In this document: in pieces, positions 44,334 to 53,612 of the stretch
Position numbering within the stretch: position 1 is the stretch's first letter
How the letters are laid out: each line of letters begins with the position of its first letter
NCBI RefSeq assembly: GCF_002531725.1
Contig: NZ_NWSQ01000010.1
Coordinates: forward strand, 1-64,000
Length of the DNA stretch: 64,000 nucleotides
Source of the DNA: Rhizobium sp. L43
GTDB taxonomy: Bacteria > Pseudomonadota > Alphaproteobacteria > Rhizobiales > Rhizobiaceae
Direction of reading: 5' to 3'
Notes under the pieces: model-generated
Database searches by the model: none
What the model saw: only the letters and a program-made list of their open reading frames with translations
What the model was told of the DNA's origin: nothing
Translations under genes and position numbers: made by a program

Positions 44334-45120
44334 CTACATCTTGCGCGCCCTGATATGCAAGAAGATCGGCGCGATGCGGGTGTCGGCGACGATTGGTTCG
44401 GCCAGCGCCACCTCGACTGAGGCCATCGGCTCGCCGAAGGCCTCGATCGTAAGCCCCGCTTCGACGATCATCCGACACCCAGGTCGACAGCGTGCGGTGA
44501 AGGCGCGGGATGGCAAACGGCGTTAGCGTCGCGCGTTCGGCCTCAGGGATGGAGGAAAAGATCCAGCGCTCGATGCGGCCGTCGCTCTCGTCGAAATAAT
44601 CGGCGATCTCGACCGCGACGCGCTCGCCCGCCTCGTTGCGGATATTGCGCCGCGTCGGCGGCATGAAGCAGGGATGCAGGATCGAAAACTGCAGGAAGCC
44701 GCCGGGTTTCAGGATGCGGTGGATGCCCTTCAGCACCTCGCGCTGGTCGGCCATGTCCATCAATCGACATGAAGGCGGTGACGAAATCAAAACTCGCCTC
44801 GGGGAAATCGATACTCTGGCCGTCGCCGAGCACGTAGTCGATGCCGAGCGGCGCCTGCGTCTCGGTCTCGCGGGCATAGCGAATGAAGGTCGGGGCGATG
44901 TCGAGGCCGGTCATGCGGGCGCCGAGACGGGCGACGGCGCGGCTATTTGAGCCCTCGCCACAGCCCAGGTTGAGCCCGGCAAGGCCGGCCATCGGCGGCA
45001 GCATCTCGAGAAAGGCCGGCGTGTTCAGCGCGTCGCGATACTTGTCGTACCCGCCCTGGAATAGATCGTCCAAGTCTCGGCATTGCTCTCCCAATGGGCG
45101 GCGACATCATTGGCGTTCAT
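44334..45120 (-). pseudogene. SAM-dependent methyltransferase with three frameshifts
   Basis: The gene starts at 45120 behind AAGGAG with MNANDVAAHWESNAETW. It must change frame near 45050 to reach YDKYRDALNTPAF and the SAM motif LNLGCGEGSN, again near 44765 to reach MDMADQREVLKGIHRILKPG, and again near 44465 to reach MIVEAGLTIEAFGEP, with stop at 44334. Each segment aligns with class I methyltransferases, so this was one gene of about 260 codons. Three shifts make real decay more likely than sequencing error. Confidence 0.8.
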
Positions 45121-45240
45121 GGCTCTGCTCCTTGCTCGATCGGGATGGGCGGGGAGCTATAGGCGCAACGGGTGACAAGGGGAAGACGGGCGATTAAACG
45201 GAGGCAGGGCAACGCAGCCCGCCTGTCCATTTCGGGAATG

Positions 45241-45738
45241 CTAATCGCCCGGGTCCAAGTCGCAAAGTACGCCATCGACCGGGATGGTCGTCAACCTTTC
45301 GTGCTGGACGTCAAATCTCCAGGCTGCGACCACGTTCTCCGATGCGTAAGAACGATCCGGCTGTTCCATCATCTCGCCCAGCGCACAGACGGAGTCGTTT
45401 GGAAACCGGCTCGAGGCGCAAAATGCCGATTCCAAAAATTCGTGACGGAGGGTTGGCTTTGAAACGGTCACTTGGTCGATCACGGTCCAGACCGTGTGGT
45501 TCCCATGATTGCCTATCTTGCGTTGAAGCACGAGGGATAGCTGCTGGCGGCATTTGGGCTCTGTGATTCCATATGTCGGGCCTGTCGATGCGTCCGCTAT
45601 TTCCGCGGGAATCATTCCGCCGATTTCTTCGCAGCCGTTCGAGAAGGGACGAACGGTCTTTCCCTTCAGGTCACTGGCGCCGGCGAAGGCCGGGATCAGA
45701 GCCAGAAGAACTGCAATCGCAGGAAAATATCGTGACAT
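45241..45738 (-). CDS. secreted Cys-containing hypothetical protein
   Basis: 165 residues with signal peptide MSRYFPAIAVLLALIPAFAG. The mature part has five Cys residues (NGCEEIGG, EPKCRQQL, SAFCASS, NDSVCALG, GVLCDLD), suggesting periplasmic disulfides. No family is recognised. Part of a run of four small minus-strand genes (45241-47387), each with a signal peptide or membrane anchor. Confidence 0.65.
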   Translation of the reverse strand: MSRYFPAIAVLLALIPAFAGASDLKGKTVRPFSNGCEEIGGMIPAEIADASTGPTYGITEPKCRQQLSLVLQRKIGNHGNHTVWTVIDQVTVSKPTLRHEFLESAFCASSRFPNDSVCALGEMMEQPDRSYASENVVAAWRFDVQHERLTTIPVDGVLCDLDPGD

Positions 45739-45799
45739 CGGAAAGCGTTGGACATGGATTGAGGTGAGCACGACATAGCTATCGATAAGTGTGAACGTG

Positions 45800-46090
45800 T
45801 TATTGCGGTTCAATCGCCTTCCCGTTTCGACGTCGTCGGTCTGCACGAAAGATCAGCCAAACGAACACGACGCCGAGCATAACGCAAGCGAATGATACAA
45901 GGCCACCAAGCCACATCACGGTCACGGCATCCTCGCACTGGTTGGCATCGGGACAGCCGCGAGAGGAGTAATCGGCCCATGCCGCTAGACCGAAGAAGCT
46001 GAATAAGAGAGTTGCGCAAACCGAAACCAGCACTGCCATTACAATGGCGCCTGTCTTGGCCGCGGCATACCGCCTGTTTCCTTGGTGCAT
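45800..46090 (-). CDS. small membrane protein with two helices
   Basis: 96 residues; helices at about 14-40 (TGAIVMAVLVSVCATLLFSF) and 57-82, separated by a short loop with two Cys (SRGCPDANQCEDA), then a basic tail RADRRRRNGK. No family recognised. The ribosome-binding site is weak. Confidence 0.55.
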   Translation of the reverse strand: MHQGNRRYAAAKTGAIVMAVLVSVCATLLFSFFGLAAWADYSSRGCPDANQCEDAVTVMWLGGLVSFACVMLGVVFVWLIFRADRRRRNGKAIEPQ

Positions 46091-46164
46091 GCTTGTCTTT
46101 CATGCCGGTCGATTTGAAACGTCGTGATCGGGGATGACCCAGTCGAGCCGGGCGCGTTGAGATG

Positions 46165-46725
46165 TTACTCACGGTCAATGATCAGGCTCTCAGGCGGGAT
46201 CTGCATCCTTTCGGCATCATATTCGTAGACTGATGTCGCCGTCTGGAACGGAAGATACGTCGGTTTGGAACGAAAGCGACGGATGACCTTGTGAAACCTC
46301 TTGCCATCCGGTGTCAGCCAGATTTCGGCTTGAGCCACATCTGAATCTCTTTGCCACGTCGCCTCGTAACGCAGCTCAGACGCGTTGCCGACCGGCTTGC
46401 ATTCCGAAAACCTCGTTCCGGCAACTGGAGGTTTAGGCGGAGCCCTCAACCACTTCTCGGTATCGTCGTACTTTTCGTAAATGCGGCCACTCCAATAAAG
46501 GATTTTAACGTATTGCCGATCTTTCGCTGCCTCGGTATCGCCCGATACGATTTCGAGGTAGCCGGATGGTTTACGGTTCTCATAAGCCTCCGTCACGACC
46601 TTGCAGCTCGGATCGGGCGGCTGGTTGCCGCTCCGTCCCGGATTCTTTACATCGTCGGCGTCGGCGGATTGCGCCGCCAGAGCCGCGCAAAGACAAATGA
46701 CCGCACGGGATAACTGAATTTTCAT
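46165..46725 (-). CDS. secreted hypothetical protein
   Basis: 186 residues. MKIQLSRAVICLCAALAAQS is a signal peptide. The mature part is rich in aromatic residues and strands (YWSGRIYEKYDDTEKWLRAP; AEIWLTPDGKRFHKVIRRFR), suggesting a small beta-barrel, and holds two Cys. No known domain. The start follows an AGG, five bases away. It may be co-transcribed with the 46797 gene, 71 bases upstream. Confidence 0.65.
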   Translation of the reverse strand: MKIQLSRAVICLCAALAAQSADADDVKNPGRSGNQPPDPSCKVVTEAYENRKPSGYLEIVSGDTEAAKDRQYVKILYWSGRIYEKYDDTEKWLRAPPKPPVAGTRFSECKPVGNASELRYEATWQRDSDVAQAEIWLTPDGKRFHKVIRRFRSKPTYLPFQTATSVYEYDAERMQIPPESLIIDRE

Positions 46726-46796
46726 GCGCCTGAATTCCTCAACCCGGAAGAGAAGTCCGTAGCCATTTTTAGAAATGCTGCGGCCGACCGCATGTG

Positions 46797-47387
46797 TCAC
46801 TGCGTCAGCGACTGGATACTGTCGTAGCGGACGGTGTATTCGTTGGCGGTGCCTTCGTCATAGACCTTCGCCAAAGTGGCCTGGAGGTCGGGCGAATAGA
46901 GTACGCTCAGGATGTCGACCTGTTCGTCGCCTCTCTTGATTACCTGCTTGACCCTCAGCACCTTGTATTTGCATTCCCCGAGACTGAAGCTTTCTTGACC
47001 GGCGACGGTCAGTTCCAGGCTCCAGCGCGTATCCGCCTGCTCGTCCGGGCCAAGCGGCAAGAAAGCGACCTTGGTTTGAGCGCCTTTTTTTAGGGGAACG
47101 ATGCGGCTCAAATCGGATAGAGGGTGCATCGCATATTGTTCGCTTTTGCTGAAGCGGGCCAGATCAAACAGGCCTGCGAAGGAAAACACCGTCTGCTGCG
47201 GCGAACCGCTGAAATGATTGACTGTCTTGACGATCTGCCCTTCCGCTTTGCGGAATTCGCTCCGTGCGCCGGTATTTTCCAACACAAAGCCCTTAGCGGC
47301 GGTGTCAGCAGACGGACAATCGGCAGCGTGCACTGAAACAGGCAGGAGGGCAGCAATGAACAATGGAGCAAGACGGTTCTTAAACAT
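46797..47387 (-). CDS. secreted hypothetical protein
   Basis: 196 residues with signal peptide MFKNRLAPLFIAALLPVSVH ending near AADC. The body is beta-rich (VFSFAGLFDLARFSKSEQYA; TRWSLELTVAGQESFSLGEC) and contains two Cys that could bond. Similar layout to the 46165 protein, so both may be divergent members of one periplasmic family. GGAAA precedes the ATG. Confidence 0.65.
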   Translation of the reverse strand: MFKNRLAPLFIAALLPVSVHAADCPSADTAAKGFVLENTGARSEFRKAEGQIVKTVNHFSGSPQQTVFSFAGLFDLARFSKSEQYAMHPLSDLSRIVPLKKGAQTKVAFLPLGPDEQADTRWSLELTVAGQESFSLGECKYKVLRVKQVIKRGDEQVDILSVLYSPDLQATLAKVYDEGTANEYTVRYDSIQSLTQ

Positions 47388-47574
47388 GGTTTTCGTTTCC
47401 AAATAAGACTGGATCGTCAGGGTTGGACACCTTCAGATCTCGTTTGATCGTCTGGCAATACTGGAACGCGCGGGGCCTGTCATGAGCCTCATTCTTGCGA
47501 CAGAAAATATTCCACATTTCCGTTAATGGCTGGGGCTTCGCGCGGACAGTTTTATTTGGGATGCGCGGCCGGGA

Positions 47575-47694
47575 GCAAAGCACCTGCGGATGCGCGACGG
47601 CACGCTTCGCGATACCTGCGTCTGCAGTATCATCGCGCCGGAGTGGCTAGCGGTGCGTCCCAACCTCAATTGGAAGCTGCAGCAAGCTCGCTGA
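47575..47694 (+). pseudogene. GNAT acetyltransferase C-terminal remnant
   Basis: The frame reads KHLRMRDGTLRDTCVCSIIA then PEWLAVRPNLNWKL before TGA, the standard end of RimJ/RimL-type GNAT proteins (HxRxRDGxxRDTVxYSI-EWP). Everything upstream of GAKHLRM is unrelated and the frame is closed at 47524. A decayed fragment. Confidence 0.6.
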
Positions 47695-47929
47695 AGATAT
47701 TTCCGGCAAGGAAAACCGCGCACAACGGTCGTGTTGCAAATGGGGTTCGAGATCCTGAAGAGGGCCGTAGCCTTGCTCGGAGACCTGTCGGTCGTCGAGA
47801 CGCTGCTGTGTCAATGCGCCGTTCTCTAGCATGTCTCCTCAAATCGCACTTTTGATTCTGTCTCCACCATTCAGACACAGGTCGCAAACATCAACCCGGC
47901 TGATCTCAAATCATACAATGCCGATGTCT

Positions 47930-48239
47930 GTGCATCGTTAAGCAACAGACGTTGCTTGCTTTGGACGGCAGTCCTTCTGTGGCATTGCATTATTTTTGTT
48001 CAGGATATCGTCAAATATTATATTTTAATAAGTTACTTAAAATTAAATAGATTTTCCTATCGGTGAACGGAATTTTGAAATCACCAGTTTCTGTGTTCGG
48101 GAATATTTTTAACAACAATTGACAATGCGATATTAAGTTGTATTTTGGACGTGGGGATATTCAAGTTTTATTTATATTACTACACGGCACTCCATGACGG
48201 TTGCCGCGTTTCTTTGGTCTGTTGTCGCAAAGGTGCGCT
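47930..48239. other. AT-rich non-coding region before the protease cassette
   Basis: From about 47930 the base composition changes sharply; 47990-48180 holds stretches such as AAATATTATATTTTAATAAG. No gene is visible between the GNAT remnant (47694) and the cassette start (48240). Such AT-rich leaders ahead of GC-rich genes are typical of acquired, silencer-controlled loci and probably carry the cassette promoter; no single clear -35/-10 pair can be picked. Confidence 0.5.
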
Positions 48240-51200
48240 ATGGCCGATAACGAAGTTCAACAGGACAGTCGATTTCTCGTTAAGGGTGCAGGTGACGTGT
48301 TTGGTCTGCAGCCGGCGGTGATCAGCCTGCGGGGACGGACGGTAACGCTTTCTCCCCTCGATCCGGTCGGCCCGGCGCCGCTCGGTCTTGCTCCCGTCTC
48401 GCCGTCGGAAGGGTGGAGCATAGCGACCGTCGCCCGGAGCGCGCCTTTCGCGATGGAGGGCGTCAACAGATGGGAACTGGCGCATGAGCTCCATCGGACG
48501 CTTGGCGCCCAGGGGGGCGCCACGGGCCTGGTCGTCGAGCCGGACCTGCGGCAGAACATGCCGATCTGGCGGAAACCAGAAGAAGCCCCGGCGCTCGCTC
48601 CGCCAATCGTCGAGGCCTGGCATCTCGGTTCCGACTTCAGCCAGCTGCAGAATGCGAGGACGGCCGTGCCGGACGCCGCCCAGCGGCGGGTGATCGTGGC
48701 GCATCTCGACACGGGATACGATCCCGCCCACGCGCTCGCGCCGCACAATATCCAGAAGGCCCTGGAGCGGAACTTCGAGGACGAAGATCCAAACCTGCGC
48801 AACTCCGCGGTCGAGCCCGCGCATGCCGGCGCGCTCGTCCGCAATTTCGGCCATGGGACGGGGACATTGGGCATTCTTGCCGGTGGGATGGTTCCGACGG
48901 TCCACAGTCCCAATCCGGGGCATGGCGTAGCCTTGGGCGGCGCTCCATCCGTTACGGTCGTGCCGATCCGTGTCGCGAACTTCGTCGCGCAATTCTGGTC
49001 GTCGTCGATAGCGGCAGGTCTCAATCACGCGCGCAGGATCGGCGCGCATGTGGTGACGATGAGCCTCGGCGGTCTTCCCTCCAGCGCCTGGGCCGATGCG
49101 GTCAATGCCTGCTACGAGGCCGGCATCGTCGTGGTCGCCGCCGCGGGCAACAATTTCAGCGGCCTTCCCGTTCGGGACATGGTCTGGCCGGCCCGCTTCC
49201 GCCGGGTCATCGGCGTTTGCGGCATCATGAAGAACCAGAAGCCCTATGTGGATCTCGGCGGCAAGATGGAGGGGAATTTTGGCCCGCCGAGCGCCATGGA
49301 TACTGCAATGGCCGCCTATACGCCGGAGATTCCCTGGGCAATGATCGGAACGGGAAACCAGGTCGACCAGGACGGCGCCGGGACCTCTTCCGCCACGCCG
49401 CAAGTGGCGGCGGCCGCCGCCTTGTGGATCGCGCAGAATTTCGACGACTGGATGAGGCTCGGCGAGGGGTGGCAGCGCGTGGAGGCCGTTCGGGCAGCGC
49501 TTTACGGCAGCGCTCATCCCGGCGCCAGAACCTTTCTCGGCAGAGGCGTGCTGCAGGCCGCGGCAGCGCTCGATGTCGGGCTTGCGCAGGCCGATCAATT
49601 GCGGATGGAGGAGCGCGATACGGCATCCTTCGCTTTCCTTAGAGCGCTTACCGGCTTCGGGGCGGCCGCCGATCCGCGTGATGCCATGTACCGGACGGAA
49701 GCCACCCAGGTCGCGACCCATTCGGCGGCCCTCCGGCAGCTGATGCCGGACCCGGACGCAACCGGAACCGCCGATATCCGGAAATTCGCAGAAACCCTGC
49801 TCGACGCCGAGGAGATGTCGAAGGACCTGCGGCAATGGCTTTGGGGCCTTGCCGGCCGCCGCTTCGTCCAGGGCGGAGGCCCGAGCCCCGGCCCCGGCAC
49901 GCCCGCCGTGGCGCCTGCCGTCGCAGCGCCGGCCCAACCGCCGGCCGCAGCGCCCGCGCTCCATGTGACGCCGGCCCGCGATATTCCCTCGGTACGGCGT
50001 GTGCGCGTGTTCGCCACCGATCCGGCGCAGGCGCTGGAATTGGAGAGGTTCGATCTGGCAACGGCAACGATCGCCATTCCATGGGACGAAACGATCCAGC
50101 CCGGCCCCATCGGCGAATATGTCGAAGTCGTGGATGTCGATCCGTCAAGCGGCCGCTTCTACCGCCCGGTGGATCTCAGCGACGGCAACATCATGGCCCA
50201 GGACGGTCTTGCCCCCAGCCTCGATGATCCGCGCTTTCATCAGCAGATGACCTATTCGGTCGCGATGCGCGTCGTCGACCGGTTCGAGCGTGCGCTCGGT
50301 CGCCGCGTGCTCTGGCAGGCCGAGTACGAATACTGGCGCAATCCCCTCGAAACGCCTTCGCCGCAAAGTGCCGCTAGCAGCGAAACACCGCCTGAGGTCG
50401 CGAACAAGGCCAAGCTGGAAGACCTGACATCGGTGGAGCGCGAAGGCATCGAGCGGGGCTTCGTCAGACGGCTGCGGATATACCCGCATGCCATCCGCGG
50501 GCGGAATGCATATTACAGCCCGCAGAAGGTAGCGCTTCTGTTCGGCTATTTTCGCGGATTGCGGCCAATGCCGGAGAATACGCAGCCGCAAGTCGGCGAC
50601 ATGGTGTTCACCTGCCTGTCCTTCGACGTCATCGCCCACGAAACCACGCATGCCGTGCTCGACGGCATCAACCGGCGGCTGAGGGAGGCGACCAATCCCG
50701 ACGTTCTCGCGTTTCACGAGGCGCTGGCGGATATTGTTGCACTGTTTGAACGCTTCAGCCTGATGGATCTGCTGCGGCGGGAGATCACCAAGGCCAAGGG
50801 GAGGCTCGGCGCGACGCGGCTCGGAGAACTGGCGCGCGAATTCGGCCAGGCGATGGGATATGGCCGCGCGCTCCGCGATGCGATCAATCAGGACCCGAAG
50901 AAATTCAATTACATAACCGCGACCGAAGCCCATGATCGCGGCGCCGTGCTCGTTGCCGCCGTCTTCGACGCCTTCATTCACATCTATGAACGCCGGATCG
51001 GACCGCTGACGGCGCTGCTTCCCTTGCCGCAGGGAAGCCGGCCGATCCATCCGACGGCGGTCGAGATGCTCGCCAACGAGGCGCGCAAGGCCGCAGAACA
51101 TGTGCTGACGATCTGCCTGCGGGCGATCGACTACATGCCGCCGGTGGATATCCGCTTTTCGGATTTCCTGAGGGCGTTGATCACTGCCGACATGGAAGTC

Positions 51201-51842
51201 GAGCCGGACGACGTCCACGGATACCGGGTCGCCTTCATCGAAGCCTTCCGCCGGCGCTACATCTTTGCCGACAATATCAAGGCGACCTCCGTCGACAGCC
51301 TTCGCTGGCGCGCGCCCGACGAGCAGATCGAGGGCTTCTCCAGCATCATACGCAGCCTCGACCTTCGATGGGACCGCAGCGCCGATCGGCTGGACGTCTA
51401 TGCCTCTTCGAGGCTGGCTGCGTCCAAGCTGCATGACTGGATCAACAAGCTCGATCCGGAAAAGGCGCGCATCCTCGGCGTCGAGCGGGCGAAGGGAGAG
51501 AAATTCGAGGTGAGCTCTGTCCGGACCATTCAGCGCGTGACGCCGGCAGGCCGGATTCACAGGGATGTCATCCTGATGATCACGCAGAGAAGGACGATCC
51601 CCAATGCGGAAGGGGATGGAAACATCCTTTTCCGCTCGGGCTCGACGATCATCGTCAGCGCCGACGACGCCAGCCGCGCACCCATCCGCTACATCGTTAG
51701 AAAATCGGCCAATTCGGAAGCACGCCAGGCGCGAACCCGCGCCTTTCTGGCGAGGGTCGATGACGGCCGGGATCTTTATTTCCACGAAAGCGACCGGAGC
51801 GGCGATCGAGAGCCCTTCGCAATGCTGCACGCGCACGGGTGA
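48240..51842 (+). CDS. dual protease: subtilisin-type plus thermolysin-like metalloprotease
   Basis: 1200 residues. After a 145-residue N-terminal region comes an S8 subtilase (about 148-445) with the full triad: Asp157 in VAHLDTGYD, His205 in GHGTGTLGI, Ser383 in GTSSATPQVA, plus Asn304. A Pro/Ala linker (545-580) leads to a second part whose HETTH (800-804) and FHEALADI (Glu827, Asp831) form a gluzincin zinc site like M4 proteases. The last 330 residues are undefined. There is no signal peptide, so it is cytoplasmic unless exported another way. First gene of a four-gene set; the MBL gene follows after 13 bases. The ATG at 48240 follows AAAGGTG. Confidence 0.88.
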   Translation: MADNEVQQDSRFLVKGAGDVFGLQPAVISLRGRTVTLSPLDPVGPAPLGLAPVSPSEGWSIATVARSAPFAMEGVNRWELAHELHRTLGAQGGATGLVVEPDLRQNMPIWRKPEEAPALAPPIVEAWHLGSDFSQLQNARTAVPDAAQRRVIVAHLDTGYDPAHALAPHNIQKALERNFEDEDPNLRNSAVEPAHAGALVRNFGHGTGTLGILAGGMVPTVHSPNPGHGVALGGAPSVTVVPIRVANFVAQFWSSSIAAGLNHARRIGAHVVTMSLGGLPSSAWADAVNACYEAGIVVVAAAGNNFSGLPVRDMVWPARFRRVIGVCGIMKNQKPYVDLGGKMEGNFGPPSAMDTAMAAYTPEIPWAMIGTGNQVDQDGAGTSSATPQVAAAAALWIAQNFDDWMRLGEGWQRVEAVRAALYGSAHPGARTFLGRGVLQAAAALDVGLAQADQLRMEERDTASFAFLRALTGFGAAADPRDAMYRTEATQVATHSAALRQLMPDPDATGTADIRKFAETLLDAEEMSKDLRQWLWGLAGRRFVQGGGPSPGPGTPAVAPAVAAPAQPPAAAPALHVTPARDIPSVRRVRVFATDPAQALELERFDLATATIAIPWDETIQPGPIGEYVEVVDVDPSSGRFYRPVDLSDGNIMAQDGLAPSLDDPRFHQQMTYSVAMRVVDRFERALGRRVLWQAEYEYWRNPLETPSPQSAASSETPPEVANKAKLEDLTSVEREGIERGFVRRLRIYPHAIRGRNAYYSPQKVALLFGYFRGLRPMPENTQPQVGDMVFTCLSFDVIAHETTHAVLDGINRRLREATNPDVLAFHEALADIVALFERFSLMDLLRREITKAKGRLGATRLGELAREFGQAMGYGRALRDAINQDPKKFNYITATEAHDRGAVLVAAVFDAFIHIYERRIGPLTALLPLPQGSRPIHPTAVEMLANEARKAAEHVLTICLRAIDYMPPVDIRFSDFLRALITADMEVEPDDVHGYRVAFIEAFRRRYIFADNIKATSVDSLRWRAPDEQIEGFSSIIRSLDLRWDRSADRLDVYASSRLAASKLHDWINKLDPEKARILGVERAKGEKFEVSSVRTIQRVTPAGRIHRDVILMITQRRTIPNAEGDGNILFRSGSTIIVSADDASRAPIRYIVRKSANSEARQARTRAFLARVDDGRDLYFHESDRSGDREPFAMLHAHG

Positions 51843-51855
51843 ACGGGAGGCGGCC

Positions 51856-53487
51856 ATGGCGAAACAGAGACGCAGGACGGAGCCATCCCCGGCAAAGGCT
51901 GCCCCGGCGGAGGTCGGGATCAAGGCGGAAATGGGCGAAGCCTTGATCCGTATGTATCGTCAGGGCCTGGGGGACTGCTTTCTGCTGAGATTGCCGCGAC
52001 GCGACGGCGGATATTTCTCTATCATGATCGATTGCGGCGTCATTCTCGGCACCAAGGAACCGGAGCCGAGAATGACGGCTGTTGTCGCCGACATTATCAA
52101 GACCACCGGCGGCAAGGTCGACATGCTCGTGGTGACCCACGAACATTGGGATCACGTCTCCGGCTTCGATCAGGCAACCGGCCTGTTTGCCCGCAAGGAC
52201 GAAGCCGCGGCCGGAAAGCTTCGGGTCGACAAGGTCTGGTGCGCCTGGACGGAGAACGAGAAGGACCCGCTCGGGATCGAACTGCGGAGCGGGTTGCAGG
52301 CCCTCTTCGGGCGCGTCGCACTGCAGGCGCAGCAGCTCCATCAATTCGCGGCAGCGGCGCCTGCGGACAAAAAGGCGGCGGCCGAAGACAAGGCCGATGC
52401 CGTCGCCAACCTGCTGTCCTTCTTCGGCATGGAACCTGACGACGCTATGCTGGGCCTCGGGGCGGCGGGAAAAGTATCGAAGACGAAAGCGGCGCTCGAC
52501 ATTGCCAAGCAGCTGGGACCGGTCAGCTATCACAGCCCTGGGGAACCGCCGACCCAGATCAAGGAATGCGACGCCCACATCTATGTGCTCGGTCCTCCTC
52601 GCGACATTAAGATGCTGAGGATGACCGAACCCGGTCAGGCCGGCTACCATCTGGCGGACATCGGGGTGAACGGAACGTCGCTCAGTTCTTCCCCCGACGA
52701 TGACGATCTGCCCTTCGAAGAGCGGTTTTCGCTGCCTCTGCCGACTGGTCCGATGGATTCGCCGATGCAGGCGCCGGAAGATCCCTATCAGTTTCTCTGG
52801 GACCATTATCTGGCCGACAAGGTGAAGGAAGCCCGCACATTGCGCCGCACCGAAGCGGCCGGCGCCATCCCCGGCGGATCGGAAAGCGACGCCGGGCGAC
52901 CGAGCGACAGGGTGTCCCGCGACGTCATGGTGAACCAGAAGTGGAGACGCATCGAAGCCGATGACCTGGAGAACGGCGCCGATCTTGCGCTTCAGCTCGA
53001 CGGCGCGACCAACAATACCAGCCTCGTTCTCGCCGTCGAACTCGGCGACGGAGGGCCGGTGCTGCTCTTCGTCGGCGATGCGCAGGCGGGCAACTGGTTG
53101 AGCTGGGATGCGATCACCCCCTGGAAAGTGAATGGCAGGACCGTCACCGTCGACGACCTTCTCGCGCGCACGGTGTTCTACAAGGTCGGTCATCACGGCA
53201 GCCATAATGCGACGCTCAAGGACCGGGGCCTCGAAAAGATGACGCACGACAATCTGGTCGCCCTTGTGCCCGTCGACCGGTCGATGGCGCGCCGCAAACG
53301 GTGGAACCGGATGCCGCTGCCTTCGATCATCGACACCTTGAAGAAGATGACCGGCAACCGGGTCGCGCTGAACGAGATCGATGTGCCTGAGGGCGAGGAG
53401 GCGGTGGCGTTCGATTTCGGCGCAGGGTTCTCCAGGGATGCGGGCGGCAAGCTCTGGTACGAGATCGTCGTCCCCGCAACGAAATGA
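51856..53487 (+). CDS. ComEC-like metallo-beta-lactamase-fold protein
   Basis: 543 residues. GGAGG precedes the ATG. The MBL core has VVTHEHWDHVSG (His95, His97, Asp99, His100), GDAQ (Asp408) and KVGHHGSHNA (His446/447), the order and text of ComEC/Rec2-type hydrolases. About 300 residues are inserted between the HxHxDH motif and the later motifs, including an Ala/Lys helix and an acidic stretch SSSPDDDDLPFEE. ComEC MBL domains degrade DNA; other MBL proteins act on nucleotides or RNA, so the substrate here is open. No signal peptide. Tight spacing to the protease gene implies co-expression. Confidence 0.85.
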   Translation: MAKQRRRTEPSPAKAAPAEVGIKAEMGEALIRMYRQGLGDCFLLRLPRRDGGYFSIMIDCGVILGTKEPEPRMTAVVADIIKTTGGKVDMLVVTHEHWDHVSGFDQATGLFARKDEAAAGKLRVDKVWCAWTENEKDPLGIELRSGLQALFGRVALQAQQLHQFAAAAPADKKAAAEDKADAVANLLSFFGMEPDDAMLGLGAAGKVSKTKAALDIAKQLGPVSYHSPGEPPTQIKECDAHIYVLGPPRDIKMLRMTEPGQAGYHLADIGVNGTSLSSSPDDDDLPFEERFSLPLPTGPMDSPMQAPEDPYQFLWDHYLADKVKEARTLRRTEAAGAIPGGSESDAGRPSDRVSRDVMVNQKWRRIEADDLENGADLALQLDGATNNTSLVLAVELGDGGPVLLFVGDAQAGNWLSWDAITPWKVNGRTVTVDDLLARTVFYKVGHHGSHNATLKDRGLEKMTHDNLVALVPVDRSMARRKRWNRMPLPSIIDTLKKMTGNRVALNEIDVPEGEEAVAFDFGAGFSRDAGGKLWYEIVVPATK

Positions 53488-53612
53488 GCACGCATGACGA
53501 AAGGAGGCCGCGTTCCCGTGAAGGGGCGCGGCGAGTGCAACAGCTTGAACGCCGTGTGCGATTTTCCGAGGGAAGAAAATTGGCCGGCAGGCAACCATGA
53601 GGGGGAAGTTCC

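Noticed and set aside
47742..47831. 29-codon frame after the GNAT remnant
   Set aside because: No ribosome-binding site and no similarity that I can recognise.
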